This document shows positions 1 to 7,417 of a stretch of DNA of 64,000 nt, one piece after another. Each line of letters begins with the position of its first letter. The stretch's first letter is position 1. The notes below the pieces were generated by a model that had not been told where the DNA came from, ran no database searches, and was given only the letters and a program-made list of their open reading frames with translations. Both the position numbers and the translations under genes were made by a program. Source of the DNA: Paenibacillus sp. 1781tsa1 (GTDB lineage Bacteria; Bacillota; Bacilli; Paenibacillales; Paenibacillaceae); NCBI RefSeq assembly GCF_024159265.1, contig NZ_JAMYWY010000001.1:4216001-4280000 (forward strand), given 5' to 3'.

Positions 1-1725
1 GTTTCACACACAGACATCAAAAGCTTGGGGATGGTTTATCCGTTATATAGGCCGGGAGGTACAGCCTCAAAGAGAGTGGTGTTTAACTTTGGATCAACTC
101 CCTTTACATACTCTATTCCCAACGGATATAGCGCCTATAATAATGTGATAGTTCAGAAAGCATTTATTTTCAACAACTCCATCTACAAATATTATTCAGT
201 TTTTAATTGGATTACCCTGTCTTCTTCTAGCCCCACCGAGCAGGACTATCTGAATTTTGGAATGGACGACATCTCAACTATCCCTGAATCCGCATGGTCA
301 CAACTTCAAAGCGAAATTGATCTATGCTACTATACCGACGACCCAACAAAAACAGAAGCATCCTTCAACATCGAAACTGATCCTTTCACACTCGCGGAAG
401 AATGGGAAGACAAAGAGATCAAAATCATCGAATACACCGATGACCCGAATCAAACCGAATCAACGATTACAATTGAAACCGAACCGTTTACCCTCTACGA
501 TGAGTTAGGTGATAGTTTGGATGTTCTATACTACACAGATGATCCATCCAAAACATCGGCAGAATTGAATATTACGGCGAACTACTCCCCCTTGGATGAA
601 CTTGAGGGAGATTTTGACGTGGTTACGTGGAGTGACAATAATAATCCTAAAATAGCTTCAACCTCTTCTATCCCCTCTCCTCAATCAATTATCCAAACAG
701 ATGATTACTATATGTATGGCGACCTACTTTCTATTGTAGATAAACTTAATTCAACTAATGGTACGCTGAGATATGCGGTTTCATTTAATGAAGGAGACAC
801 TTGGGAAGTATGTAAGTTTGGTAAGTGGAGAACGATTGGCATTGCAAGTTTACTTACATTTAAACAGAGCGGGATGAGTCATTACGATGTTTCCAAGATT
901 GATTCAGTAGCATTAAAGGATAAAGGTAATAAGATTCGTTTTGCTTATTACTTTGAGGATAGCATACATAATTCAGAAACTGGAATTGCAATTGATAATA
1001 TGAAGCTCAATATCAATTCAGCCACAGAAACAATTAAGATGGACAATGTTGCCTTTTATGTGCTAAATACTAATGCAACAATTGAACTTAATTTATCTGG
1101 AAATAAGTTAACGGGTAGTTTAGATGATAGTGATCAAGGCAAAGTTCAATATCGTGTCATTTTAAATAATAAGTCCTATTACCCTACTGACGGAAGCTTT
1201 ACACCCCTAGCTCCATCTCCTCAAAATATTAGTATCAATATATCTGAAAGAGATATCTTATTCAATCAAGAGAACGTCCTTCGCGTTGAGTTTAAAGATT
1301 ATTGGGGAGAAACAGACTACTGGGAAAAACCTTTCACAGGAAGCTACTCAGGATTAATGTTTATGGATGAGTCAGGAGAATATTTGTCAGATACCTTTGG
1401 GGGGATTCTAAAATATTTAAACTTCGGTGCTCTTTTCGCAGGTCAGACTACATTAGATCAAAGAGTGATCATTAAAAATCAACTCGGATATCCGATTGAT
1501 GAATTGCTGCTCGAAGTAAATAAAGAAAAGCTACCCCTTGGTGTTGGTGTAGAGCTATCAAGACAGCAAACTCCATTCTTACCTGTTGACTATATCACTT
1601 ATGGGCTAACAGGAATTGATGAAACAAAGGAATTCTATGTTCGATTAACTTCAGACGTAGAAGCTGAACCAGTCCCCAATGGAATTTTTGAATTAAAGAT
1701 TAATGCGAAGAAACAGAATAATTAA
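1..1725 (+). CDS. Phage structural (tail or baseplate) protein, 5' end cut by window
   Basis: The reading frame is open to the left edge, and no ribosome binding site precedes the first possible starts (TTG at 25, ATG at 31), so the true start probably lies upstream. At least 566 residues are encoded. Three imperfect repeats of about 34 residues carry the core YTDDP at roughly residues 103, 137 and 170, counted from the TTG at 25. The remainder is rich in beta-prone Ser/Thr/Asn segments with no recognised enzymatic motif, and there is no signal peptide. Its place directly before a fibre-like protein, holin and endolysin suggests a distal tail or receptor-contact protein. I do not recognise a named family, so the structural role is inferred from context. 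Confidence 0.65.
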   Translation, partial: VSHTDIKSLGMVYPLYRPGGTASKRVVFNFGSTPFTYSIPNGYSAYNNVIVQKAFIFNNSIYKYYSVFNWITLSSSSPTEQDYLNFGMDDISTIPESAWSQLQSEIDLCYYTDDPTKTEASFNIETDPFTLAEEWEDKEIKIIEYTDDPNQTESTITIETEPFTLYDELGDSLDVLYYTDDPSKTSAELNITANYSPLDELEGDFDVVTWSDNNNPKIASTSSIPSPQSIIQTDDYYMYGDLLSIVDKLNSTNGTLRYAVSFNEGDTWEVCKFGKWRTIGIASLLTFKQSGMSHYDVSKIDSVALKDKGNKIRFAYYFEDSIHNSETGIAIDNMKLNINSATETIKMDNVAFYVLNTNATIELNLSGNKLTGSLDDSDQGKVQYRVILNNKSYYPTDGSFTPLAPSPQNISINISERDILFNQENVLRVEFKDYWGETDYWEKPFTGSYSGLMFMDESGEYLSDTFGGILKYLNFGALFAGQTTLDQRVIIKNQLGYPIDELLLEVNKEKLPLGVGVELSRQQTPFLPVDYITYGLTGIDETKEFYVRLTSDVEAEPVPNGIFELKINAKKQNN

Positions 1726-1757
1726 TGTCTCAATACAATGAGATAGGAAGTGATTAA

Positions 1758-3596
1758 TTGGATGAACTGTATGACGACATAAACGGAGAAATATATGTCA
1801 GATCCCCATCAAATCGTATGGAAGGTAGATTTATTCTCTATCGCCAAGAAGAGAGCCCTTTAGAGTCCGAACTAAAGGTAGCAATAAGACGATCTAGTGA
1901 TATTGAATCTACGTTAGAAGTTAAAGTGCAAGAAACTAGTAACTTAAATACAAAGATAAATGTAATGTACGGCGGCACAATAGTTTTAGAGTCAAGCGTC
2001 ATAGCCACTAGCGTTAATAATATCGACGCTGAATTATATATTCCCCCACACAATAGAATTTTAGGTAGTTTCGAACTATTGGCTGCTCCTAGAGTTACAG
2101 TTGACCTCCCTCCTATTGCTGATGCTACTACTCGAAGTCGTGCTGATAAGCAAATCATAAACTATGGCAACACGCAAAGTATGTTGATTGGTAATTCGCC
2201 CGAAGGAGAACAATTTGAATCATTTATAGATTTTGGAGATATTGCATCAAGGATAACTGATATAAATAAGATTGAAGAAGCTAAATTGAGACTGTACTAC
2301 AGTGGATCATTTAATGACGGAACTGACATTACCCTGTGGCAACCAAGTTCTATTTGGCGTGAATATGGTATTACCTATGTAAATAAACCTTCTGCAATTG
2401 AATTGTTGCAAGACAACTATAACGTAAATAAAGCTAAATATTATATTGAAATTGATATTCTGAGTATTGTTAAAGATTGGATTAATGGTAGTCGTATTAA
2501 CTATGGTCTAATTATTCAGTCAAATAGTGATCATGCTACATACTTCAATACTCGTGAATCAGATAGGTCTCCTTCTCTTCAGATTAGATATATAACAACA
2601 GACAATTATAGTTTAGGCAGAGCAGATGTAAATTCATCTATTAATATAATTGGAGTTGGGCAATCTAATATAGCATCGTCTTTAAATGTTAAAAGTAATA
2701 TAGGGATCGAATATTTAAACTCTCTTCTATCTGTACACAGACCAGAAGATATCTTAGATAAAGATATTGAATCTTCTCTGTATATTACCAGACCTGATTT
2801 ATACGGACATTTAGATGTAATGTATGCTGAATCTACTAGTATTGAATCAACAATAGCCGTTGTATACTCAGAACTAGAGGAAAGACAGGCGAAGTTAACT
2901 ATTGCTAAACCAGACTTTCAAGGTTATTTAACTGTAACTGAGTATACTCGTGCGAATGAATATTTAGATTCAAGTCTAACTGTAAATGTAGCAAAAGAAT
3001 TTGATTTACATTCACAAATCATGGTAGCTAAACCTGATCTACTTGGATATTTAGCAGTGAGGAATGTTGGTCTTGATGGAGACTTAGATGTTTATCTAGA
3101 TGTACCCACTTCAAACAGACTACAAGGCTCAATCATAATAAGTAAACCTGATTTGTTGGGTTATATTACTGTTTCCGATTACACAGTTGTGAGAGAAGAT
3201 ATAAATTCTACGATCACTGTTACGCAGAAACTATACGATGATGTTCCAAGTAGTGTAGCTGTAAGTAGACCTAATTTATATGGCTTTTTAAACGTGAAAT
3301 ATGCAAATGACCTTGAATCAGAAATATATGTTAAGCATCATGATTATATTGGGGCTACACTTGATATCAGGCAGAAAACCGATTTAAGTGGTCAACTCAT
3401 TGCAAAAATTGGCAGTATTGTTGATAGTGAGATGACTATAAGCAGACCCGAATTATTTGGCTATCTATATCCAAGAGTAATCGGTGAAACAAGCGTTGAT
3501 TCATATGCACTATTCCGTCAACTCGATGTAGTGGATCTGAGTGCTACGATTATGATAAAAGGTCGAGGTAGCGGTTTCTATTTTTACATTATGTAA
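1758..3596 (+). CDS. Phage tail-fibre-like protein with DNRLRE/CBM96-type domain and fibre repeats
   Basis: A 612-residue protein starting at TTG behind a well-spaced GGAAGTG site. Residues about 115-281 resemble the DNRLRE/CBM96-type beta-sandwich: an N-terminal strand rich in Asp and Thr, then 'LRLYY', 'ITLWQPSSIW' and a closing 'PSLQIRYI'. The rest consists of short alternating repeats. One series reads (K/R)P(D/N/E)-x-x-G-(Y/H/F)-(L/I) and recurs at least six times at roughly 46-residue spacing; it alternates with 'SSLTV'-like strands. Such periodicity fits a beta-structured fibre shaft. It lies between another structural gene and the lysis genes, as tail fibres often do. Receptor or glycan binding is plausible but not shown by the sequence. 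Confidence 0.65.
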   Translation: MDELYDDINGEIYVRSPSNRMEGRFILYRQEESPLESELKVAIRRSSDIESTLEVKVQETSNLNTKINVMYGGTIVLESSVIATSVNNIDAELYIPPHNRILGSFELLAAPRVTVDLPPIADATTRSRADKQIINYGNTQSMLIGNSPEGEQFESFIDFGDIASRITDINKIEEAKLRLYYSGSFNDGTDITLWQPSSIWREYGITYVNKPSAIELLQDNYNVNKAKYYIEIDILSIVKDWINGSRINYGLIIQSNSDHATYFNTRESDRSPSLQIRYITTDNYSLGRADVNSSINIIGVGQSNIASSLNVKSNIGIEYLNSLLSVHRPEDILDKDIESSLYITRPDLYGHLDVMYAESTSIESTIAVVYSELEERQAKLTIAKPDFQGYLTVTEYTRANEYLDSSLTVNVAKEFDLHSQIMVAKPDLLGYLAVRNVGLDGDLDVYLDVPTSNRLQGSIIISKPDLLGYITVSDYTVVREDINSTITVTQKLYDDVPSSVAVSRPNLYGFLNVKYANDLESEIYVKHHDYIGATLDIRQKTDLSGQLIAKIGSIVDSEMTISRPELFGYLYPRVIGETSVDSYALFRQLDVVDLSATIMIKGRGSGFYFYIM

Positions 3597-3603
3597 TACA
3601 GAA

Positions 3604-3633
3604 AGACTCTCCATTGTAGGGGAGTCTATTTTA
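3604..3633 (+). terminator. Intrinsic terminator after the fibre gene
   Basis: AGACTCTCC and GGGGAGTCT form a 9-bp stem (one G-T pair) with a 6-nt loop, followed by ATTTTAATT. It lies between the structural gene and the lysis cassette and may separate or partially attenuate the two. Confidence 0.6.
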
Positions 3634-3653
3634 ATTGAGAGAAGGAAAACAAT

Positions 3654-4112
3654 GTGTCAGACAAATTTCTAAATTTTATTGTGGGGGTGGTTGGAAGTGT
3701 AACATCGTATATGTTTGGAGGCTGGAGCAATCTATTGGAGTTACTTGCTACCCTTACAATTTTGGATTTTATTACTGGGATTATAGCTTCAGCAATTGAG
3801 GGACACAGATATCCTGATCGTAAAGACAAGGGTCTTAATTCAAACAAAGGTTCATTGGGGATAGCCAAAAAAGCTCTAATGTTCACGGTTATTTTTGTAA
3901 TGTACAAAATCGATGCAGTAATTGGGTTGAACGGGACTCTAAGTTTAGCTGTAGGGGCTACATACTTTTATATTGCAAATGAGTTGTTAAGTCTCACGGA
4001 AAACTGGGCTCGGAGCGGTTTGCCAATTCCTTCGCAGGTCAAAAAAGCAATTTCTATTTTGAAAGATAAAAGCGGAGATGTTTCTGATTCAAAAGAAAAC
4101 AATAATAAATAA
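3654..4112 (+). CDS. Phage holin (phage_holin_4 / toxin-secretion holin family)
   Basis: 152 residues, GTG start behind GAGAGAAGG. Several hydrophobic segments (about residues 5-20, 26-45, 75-90 and 97-115) and a charged, Lys/Asp-rich C-terminal tail fit the Cp-1/phage_holin_4 family. A conserved 'DFITGI' follows the second hydrophobic segment and precedes a basic loop ('DRKDKGLNSNKG'). Holins form lesions in the cytoplasmic membrane at a set time so that the endolysin reaches the wall. The amidase starts 12 bases downstream, which supports a lysis cassette. Confidence 0.85.
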   Translation: MSDKFLNFIVGVVGSVTSYMFGGWSNLLELLATLTILDFITGIIASAIEGHRYPDRKDKGLNSNKGSLGIAKKALMFTVIFVMYKIDAVIGLNGTLSLAVGATYFYIANELLSLTENWARSGLPIPSQVKKAISILKDKSGDVSDSKENNNK

Positions 4113-4123
4113 GGAGTGATTGA

Positions 4124-5038
4124 ATGATTCAAAAAGGAAATTTCCTTCTACTCGACATATCAGAATTCCGTTCATGGCTACAAAAGCAAAAAGTTACCCG
4201 AAGAATTAAAGGCTTACAAGTACACCACACTGGATCACCCAATTACACCACTCGTAAAATGGTTAATGGAATCGCACAACAAGACCACTTCAAATGTCTA
4301 GAGGGTATGCGTGACTTTCACATTAACACGAACAAGTGGAAAGCCACTGGACAACACTTAACTTTGTTCGAGGATGGTAAAGTTGGAGTGTCATTGGATC
4401 GTGATTTAAACATGACTCCTGCTTGTATCTATAATAACAATGCTGGATATGTGGGAATCGAGATAGTTGGATGCTTTGATAAAGGTGTAGATATCATGAC
4501 ACCTGTTCAAAAACAAGCTGCAATTCACTTATACGCTACTCTGTGTGAAAAGTTTTATGTGCCTGTCAACACGGATAAAATTGTGTACCACGCTTGGTTC
4601 ACAGCAAGTGGTACTCGACTATCAGATTATACACCAGGTAAATCAAGTAAATCATGTCCGGGTACTGCATACTGGGGAGATGGCAATACAATTGCTTCAG
4701 CCAATAAGAATTTCTTACCTCAAGTTAAAGTGGAATTAGATCGCTTAAGAAACAATATTACAAGTGCAACTCCTATCCCAAATACTAAACCAAAGGATGA
4801 TGAAGAAATGACAGAAGCAGAAAAACAACAAGTAGCCAGTCTTGAAAAAACAATTCAGCAACAATCTGAATGGATTCAAGCTGAGAAACTAAAAGCCAAT
4901 ATGGAATGTCCAACATGGGCACAAGAAGCCTATAAGTATTACAAGGATCATATTTCAGATAATAAAGGTAGCTATGATTTTTGGCGTATTCTTGTAACTC
5001 AATACCGTAAAGATAATAACATCAAAGTAAGTAAGTAA
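4124..5038 (+). CDS. N-acetylmuramoyl-L-alanine amidase (phage endolysin)
   Basis: 304 residues, ATG behind AAGGAGTGATTGA. The N-terminal two thirds is an Amidase_2/PGRP-type zinc amidase. 'VHHTGSPNY' (H34/H35), H156 in 'VYHAWFTASGTRLSDY' and C178 in 'KSCPG' correspond to the usual His-His-Cys zinc ligands, and 'GYVGIEIVG' is a core strand. It should cut the amide bond between MurNAc and the stem peptide. A linker of Glu/Gln/Lys-rich, probably helical sequence (about 205-250) leads to a C-terminal region around 'CPTWAQEAYKYYKDH', possibly wall-binding. There is no signal peptide, so release depends on the neighbouring holin. Confidence 0.9.
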   Translation: MIQKGNFLLLDISEFRSWLQKQKVTRRIKGLQVHHTGSPNYTTRKMVNGIAQQDHFKCLEGMRDFHINTNKWKATGQHLTLFEDGKVGVSLDRDLNMTPACIYNNNAGYVGIEIVGCFDKGVDIMTPVQKQAAIHLYATLCEKFYVPVNTDKIVYHAWFTASGTRLSDYTPGKSSKSCPGTAYWGDGNTIASANKNFLPQVKVELDRLRNNITSATPIPNTKPKDDEEMTEAEKQQVASLEKTIQQQSEWIQAEKLKANMECPTWAQEAYKYYKDHISDNKGSYDFWRILVTQYRKDNNIKVSK

Positions 5039-5062
5039 CTATACATAAAGGAGTTTAGATAA

Positions 5063-5449
5063 ATGGATAATTTATATGTAATTGCAATCATCCTTGCTGC
5101 TGTTGTAGGAGGGCTATTTGTCATTCCCTTTGCTAGGGAAAAAGGATGGATTACGAAGGACAAAGCTGAAGGCATGAAGCAAATGTTGTTGGTGACTCGA
5201 CTTGTACTTGATGTGATTAAGACGGATAAGTTAGATAAGAATAAAGCCACATTTGCGTTAGATATCGCAGATAGAGTTGTTGATTATGTAAATGAACACA
5301 TGGATGACAATGTTGATAAAAGGGCAATTTCATTGAGAATTATTGATGATTTGTTGGCGAAAAACGCAGTCATACCAACGGTTTCTGAAAGGCAACTTAT
5401 TGAAATTGTGATAGATCAGGCAATTTTGCACTCAAATAAAGATAAATAA
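5063..5449 (+). CDS. Second holin-like phage membrane protein (LLH-type)
   Basis: 128 residues, ATG behind AAGGAGTTTAGATAA. One N-terminal transmembrane segment (about residues 4-24) is followed by a basic motif 'REKGWITKDKAEGMKQ' and a long soluble helical region. This architecture (N-terminal anchor plus cytoplasmic helical tail with aliphatic heptads) resembles the LLH family of phage holins or holin-associated proteins. It is the third member of the lysis module, 24 bases after the amidase. An antiholin or lysis regulator is an alternative. Family assignment is by appearance only. Confidence 0.6.
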   Translation: MDNLYVIAIILAAVVGGLFVIPFAREKGWITKDKAEGMKQMLLVTRLVLDVIKTDKLDKNKATFALDIADRVVDYVNEHMDDNVDKRAISLRIIDDLLAKNAVIPTVSERQLIEIVIDQAILHSNKDK

Positions 5450-5469
5450 CAAATATAGGTAAAACTTAA

Positions 5470-5509
5470 CCCCTCTTGAGATATTATTCTCTTGAGGGGT
5501 ATTTTTTTC
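5470..5509. terminator. Bidirectional terminator at the end of the prophage lysis module
   Basis: CCCCTC pairs with GAGGGG across an inner GAG/CTC stem with a 2x2 internal loop, then a long T-tract follows on the plus strand. It lies between the convergent lysis genes and the minus-strand HTH gene. Confidence 0.8.
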
Positions 5510-5867
5510 ATTTTTTTAACTTGTGCATATTCTCTTCAAGTACTTGTTTACAGTAAGTTGGGCTCAATCCATGTTCTTTATAAATCCGAGCAAAAGCTAG
5601 TCCATCATTATAATGCAAGTCGTATATCCTCTCAAAGTCACGAGCACGTCTTTTAATGCCCCTTTCTTTGGTGGTTAATATATCTGCCCCCTTAGCTTTG
5701 AACATTTGCTTAATCGTCCACCAGTCCGTTTCAGTGGCTTCTGCAATTTGTTCAAAGCTAAGTAAGTCTTCATTGTACATTTTCAACATGAGGGGATACA
5801 TATGTTCAATCCCACTCCATTTGTGGGTAAAGGTTTCACCTCCCCATTTCGGCTTATCGAATGACAA
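5508..5867 (-). CDS. Small prophage protein with two HTH-like repeats, next to the attachment site
   Basis: Up to 119 residues. Two tandem segments share a layout: 'YNEDLLSFEQIAEATETDWW' and 'YNDGLAFARIYKEHGLSP', each a helix-turn-helix-like unit followed by a basic helix, so it is probably a DNA-binding protein. The TTG at 5867 lacks a ribosome binding site. An ATG at 5801 has a weak GGAG/GGG upstream and lies inside the end of the truncated spoVK frame, so translational coupling is possible. The frame is open upstream as far as a TGA at 5913-5915, across the prophage junction, so in the excised circle the gene could start elsewhere. Role unknown; a recombination directionality or immunity factor is a hypothesis from position alone. 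Confidence 0.6.
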   Translation of the reverse strand: MSFDKPKWGGETFTHKWSGIEHMYPLMLKMYNEDLLSFEQIAEATETDWWTIKQMFKAKGADILTTKERGIKRRARDFERIYDLHYNDGLAFARIYKEHGLSPTYCKQVLEENMHKLKK

Positions 5868-6466
5868 CGAATCAAATACATAAAAACTATTATCCTCGAC
5901 TTTACAAGCGTATCAATGGCTTCCTTGCCAAAATCCTTCTCTCCGCCGCGTGCCAAACTGTAAGCTTCATCAATGAACAATATCCCACCGAGTGCCTTCT
6001 TGACCAGATCTCTTGTTTTCTGCGCCGTGTGACCGATATATTCCCCAACCAGATCCGCACGCTCTACTTCAATAAGATGACCTTTACTCAACACACCCAT
6101 TTTCTGAAAAAGTTTGGCAACAATCCTCGCCACGGTTGTCTTACCAGTTCCCGGATTGCCTTTGAAGATCATATGATACACGTGCGCACCACTGAGTAAG
6201 CCTGCTTCAGTACGCATCTGAGCGATCTGTAGGAAAGCATAGATTTCAAATACCAAGTCTTTGATATTTTCAAGTCCAACCAGTTGCTCCAACTCACCCT
6301 GTATCTCCTGGAAGTGCGCATGTTTGGTTATACTCTTGGCTGCCTGTACTGCCGCCGCTTCATCTTTGACCAACATCTGAGGTTCCTGGTTACGCAACAC
6401 AATATTAATTTGTCTGGATGGTCTGCCTCCTGGTTGCTCTCCTGCAGCCATGACCCGTCCGTTCAT
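5783..6466 (-). CDS. spoVK: Stage V sporulation protein K, N-terminal part, interrupted by prophage
   Basis: AAA-family ATPase required for spore maturation in B. subtilis, where it is about 322 residues. Here residues 1-189 match SpoVK, including Walker A 'GNPGTGKTT' (about 103-111), 'ADLVGEYIGHTAQKT' and Walker B 'ILFIDEA' (162-168), through 'KEAIDTLVK'. The next 38 residues are unrelated and read from prophage DNA to the stop at 5783. Sensor-1, the arginine finger and the C-terminal lid are missing, so the fragment should be inactive as an ATPase. Start ATG with AGAGGTGATG upstream. The remaining ~130 codons are predicted beyond the left end of the prophage. It overlaps the HTH gene by about 85 bases. 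Confidence 0.9.
   Translation of the reverse strand: MNGRVMAAGEQPGGRPSRQINIVLRNQEPQMLVKDEAAAVQAAKSITKHAHFQEIQGELEQLVGLENIKDLVFEIYAFLQIAQMRTEAGLLSGAHVYHMIFKGNPGTGKTTVARIVAKLFQKMGVLSKGHLIEVERADLVGEYIGHTAQKTRDLVKKALGGILFIDEAYSLARGGEKDFGKEAIDTLVKSRIIVFMYLIRCHSISRNGEVKPLPTNGVGLNICIPSC
5888..5912. other. Probable prophage attachment site (attR-like junction) in spoVK
   Basis: SpoVK similarity stops after the codon AAG at 5902-5900, within the conserved 'AIDTLVK' segment just C-terminal to Walker B. Sequence below about 5898 is prophage. The exact core cannot be fixed without the other junction. Confidence 0.65.
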
Positions 6467-6510
6467 TCGCCATCACCTCTATTTTATCGGGCTGAACTCT
6501 CCTGATTATT

Positions 6511-6539
6511 AATGTATTCTATCAGGCGCTCCAATATTA
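6511..6539 (-). promoter_or_regulatory. Sigma-E-like promoter of spoVK
   Basis: Reading the minus strand, TAATATT (-35 region, 6539-6533) is separated by exactly 14 bases from AATACATT (-10 region, 6518-6511). Known sigma-E promoters have an ATA-type -35 and CATACAnT -10 at 13-15 bases; this differs at the first -10 base only. It lies about 45 bases before the spoVK start, in line with mother-cell expression. Confidence 0.6.
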
Positions 6540-6577
6540 GAAGGATCATGAAGAATTCTACGGCTAGGGTACATGTT

Positions 6578-7141
6578 TCAAATCTGGATGTTTTTTCGAA
6601 ACTCTCCGTTCTCAAACAAACTTTGCCTGTGCTTCAGCGATAACTGAAAGTATGGGAAAACATGTGCATCAATGGCATGCAGCAGTTCCTTTGCCGTCTT
6701 GTTAGCCAAGTCATAGTCACCTGTCGTAATATGCTTCCGTGACAATGCATCTTCAAGCTCATCTTCATCCAGCAAAAATACTTCTCCATCTTTCAGCACA
6801 ACGACATCCAGATACAGGTCATCAAACCAAGGAACCCCCTGATCGGTTATACCTTGACTACGGCATGTATCAATATACCATTCCACAATCCGTTCCTGAT
6901 CGTCAAACATCGCTGTAACCACAAAATGCTCTCCCTTCGGGTAGTATTGCAGCCAGGAATAACCTTTATCTGCGATACAGAAGGTACTGCCTCCATATGT
7001 TTTCCACAGAGGTTCTTTCAAATCCTGTATGGTGTACAACGTAATATAACCTGTAAAAATTTTGGATTGAACGAACCGGCATGTGAATTGTCGGTTCGTA
7101 ATCCGGCGCCAGTTCGCGCGGTCCCCGAATTTCCGTTTCAT
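6578..7141 (-). CDS. DUF402 domain protein
   Basis: 187 residues, starting at ATG 7141. The segment around 'CIADKGYSWLQYYPKGEHF', then 'IVEWYIDTCRSQGITDQG' and 'PWFDDLYLDVVVLKDGEVFLLDEDE', matches the DUF402 fold. Characterised members include nucleoside di-/triphosphatases (Ntdp) and FomD, a cytidylyl-phosphonate hydrolase, both using acidic metal ligands such as those in 'DDLYLD' and 'DEDELE'. A metal-dependent phosphohydrolase is therefore likely, but the substrate cannot be read from sequence. It is followed by spoVK on the same strand, with the separate sigma-E-like promoter between them. No signal peptide or membrane segment. Confidence 0.75.
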   Translation of the reverse strand: MKRKFGDRANWRRITNRQFTCRFVQSKIFTGYITLYTIQDLKEPLWKTYGGSTFCIADKGYSWLQYYPKGEHFVVTAMFDDQERIVEWYIDTCRSQGITDQGVPWFDDLYLDVVVLKDGEVFLLDEDELEDALSRKHITTGDYDLANKTAKELLHAIDAHVFPYFQLSLKHRQSLFENGEFRKNIQI

Positions 7142-7348
7142 ACGAACCCCTCTTTGCCGACTACAGGTCCGTGACCTGCTCTGATGTTATTGGTGAACAA
7201 GGTAATACCGCCCGTATGATGAATTCCAGCGCTCTGGGCCCATCTTACACAACGTATTACGAATAGTTACAGCTTACCATATTTAAGGTATACACTCAAA
7301 ATCAAGCTTTGTCCCACCTATTCATCAAATCACATTCTTTTTTGATAA

Positions 7349-7386
7349 CAAAAAAACTGCTTCACCGAAATTCCGGGAAGCAGTTT
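7349..7386 (-). terminator. Terminator after the penicillin-binding protein gene
   Basis: On the minus strand AAACTGCTTC pairs with GAAGCAGTTT (7354-7363 with 7377-7386), followed by a run of T. It lies about 30 bases past the stop codon. The 7142-7348 stretch beyond it shows no gene. Confidence 0.85.
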
Positions 7387-7417
7387 AATGAATGCAGCTA
7401 TTTAGTTATTCATTGGC

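Larger units (their letters stand above)
1..5900. mobile_element. Right-hand end of a prophage integrated in spoVK
   Basis: Five consecutive plus-strand genes of phage type (two repeat-rich structural proteins, holin, amidase, second membrane protein) form the usual tail-fibre/lysis end of a siphophage or myophage late region. They are followed by one minus-strand HTH gene, after which the sequence switches abruptly to chromosomal spoVK near 5900. The left end, integrase and other attachment site are outside the window. The insertion falls in a conserved protein-coding sequence rather than a tRNA, which is typical of large serine recombinase elements and of the sporulation-excised skin and SPbeta elements. 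That mechanism is inferred; no recombinase is visible here. Confidence 0.85.
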
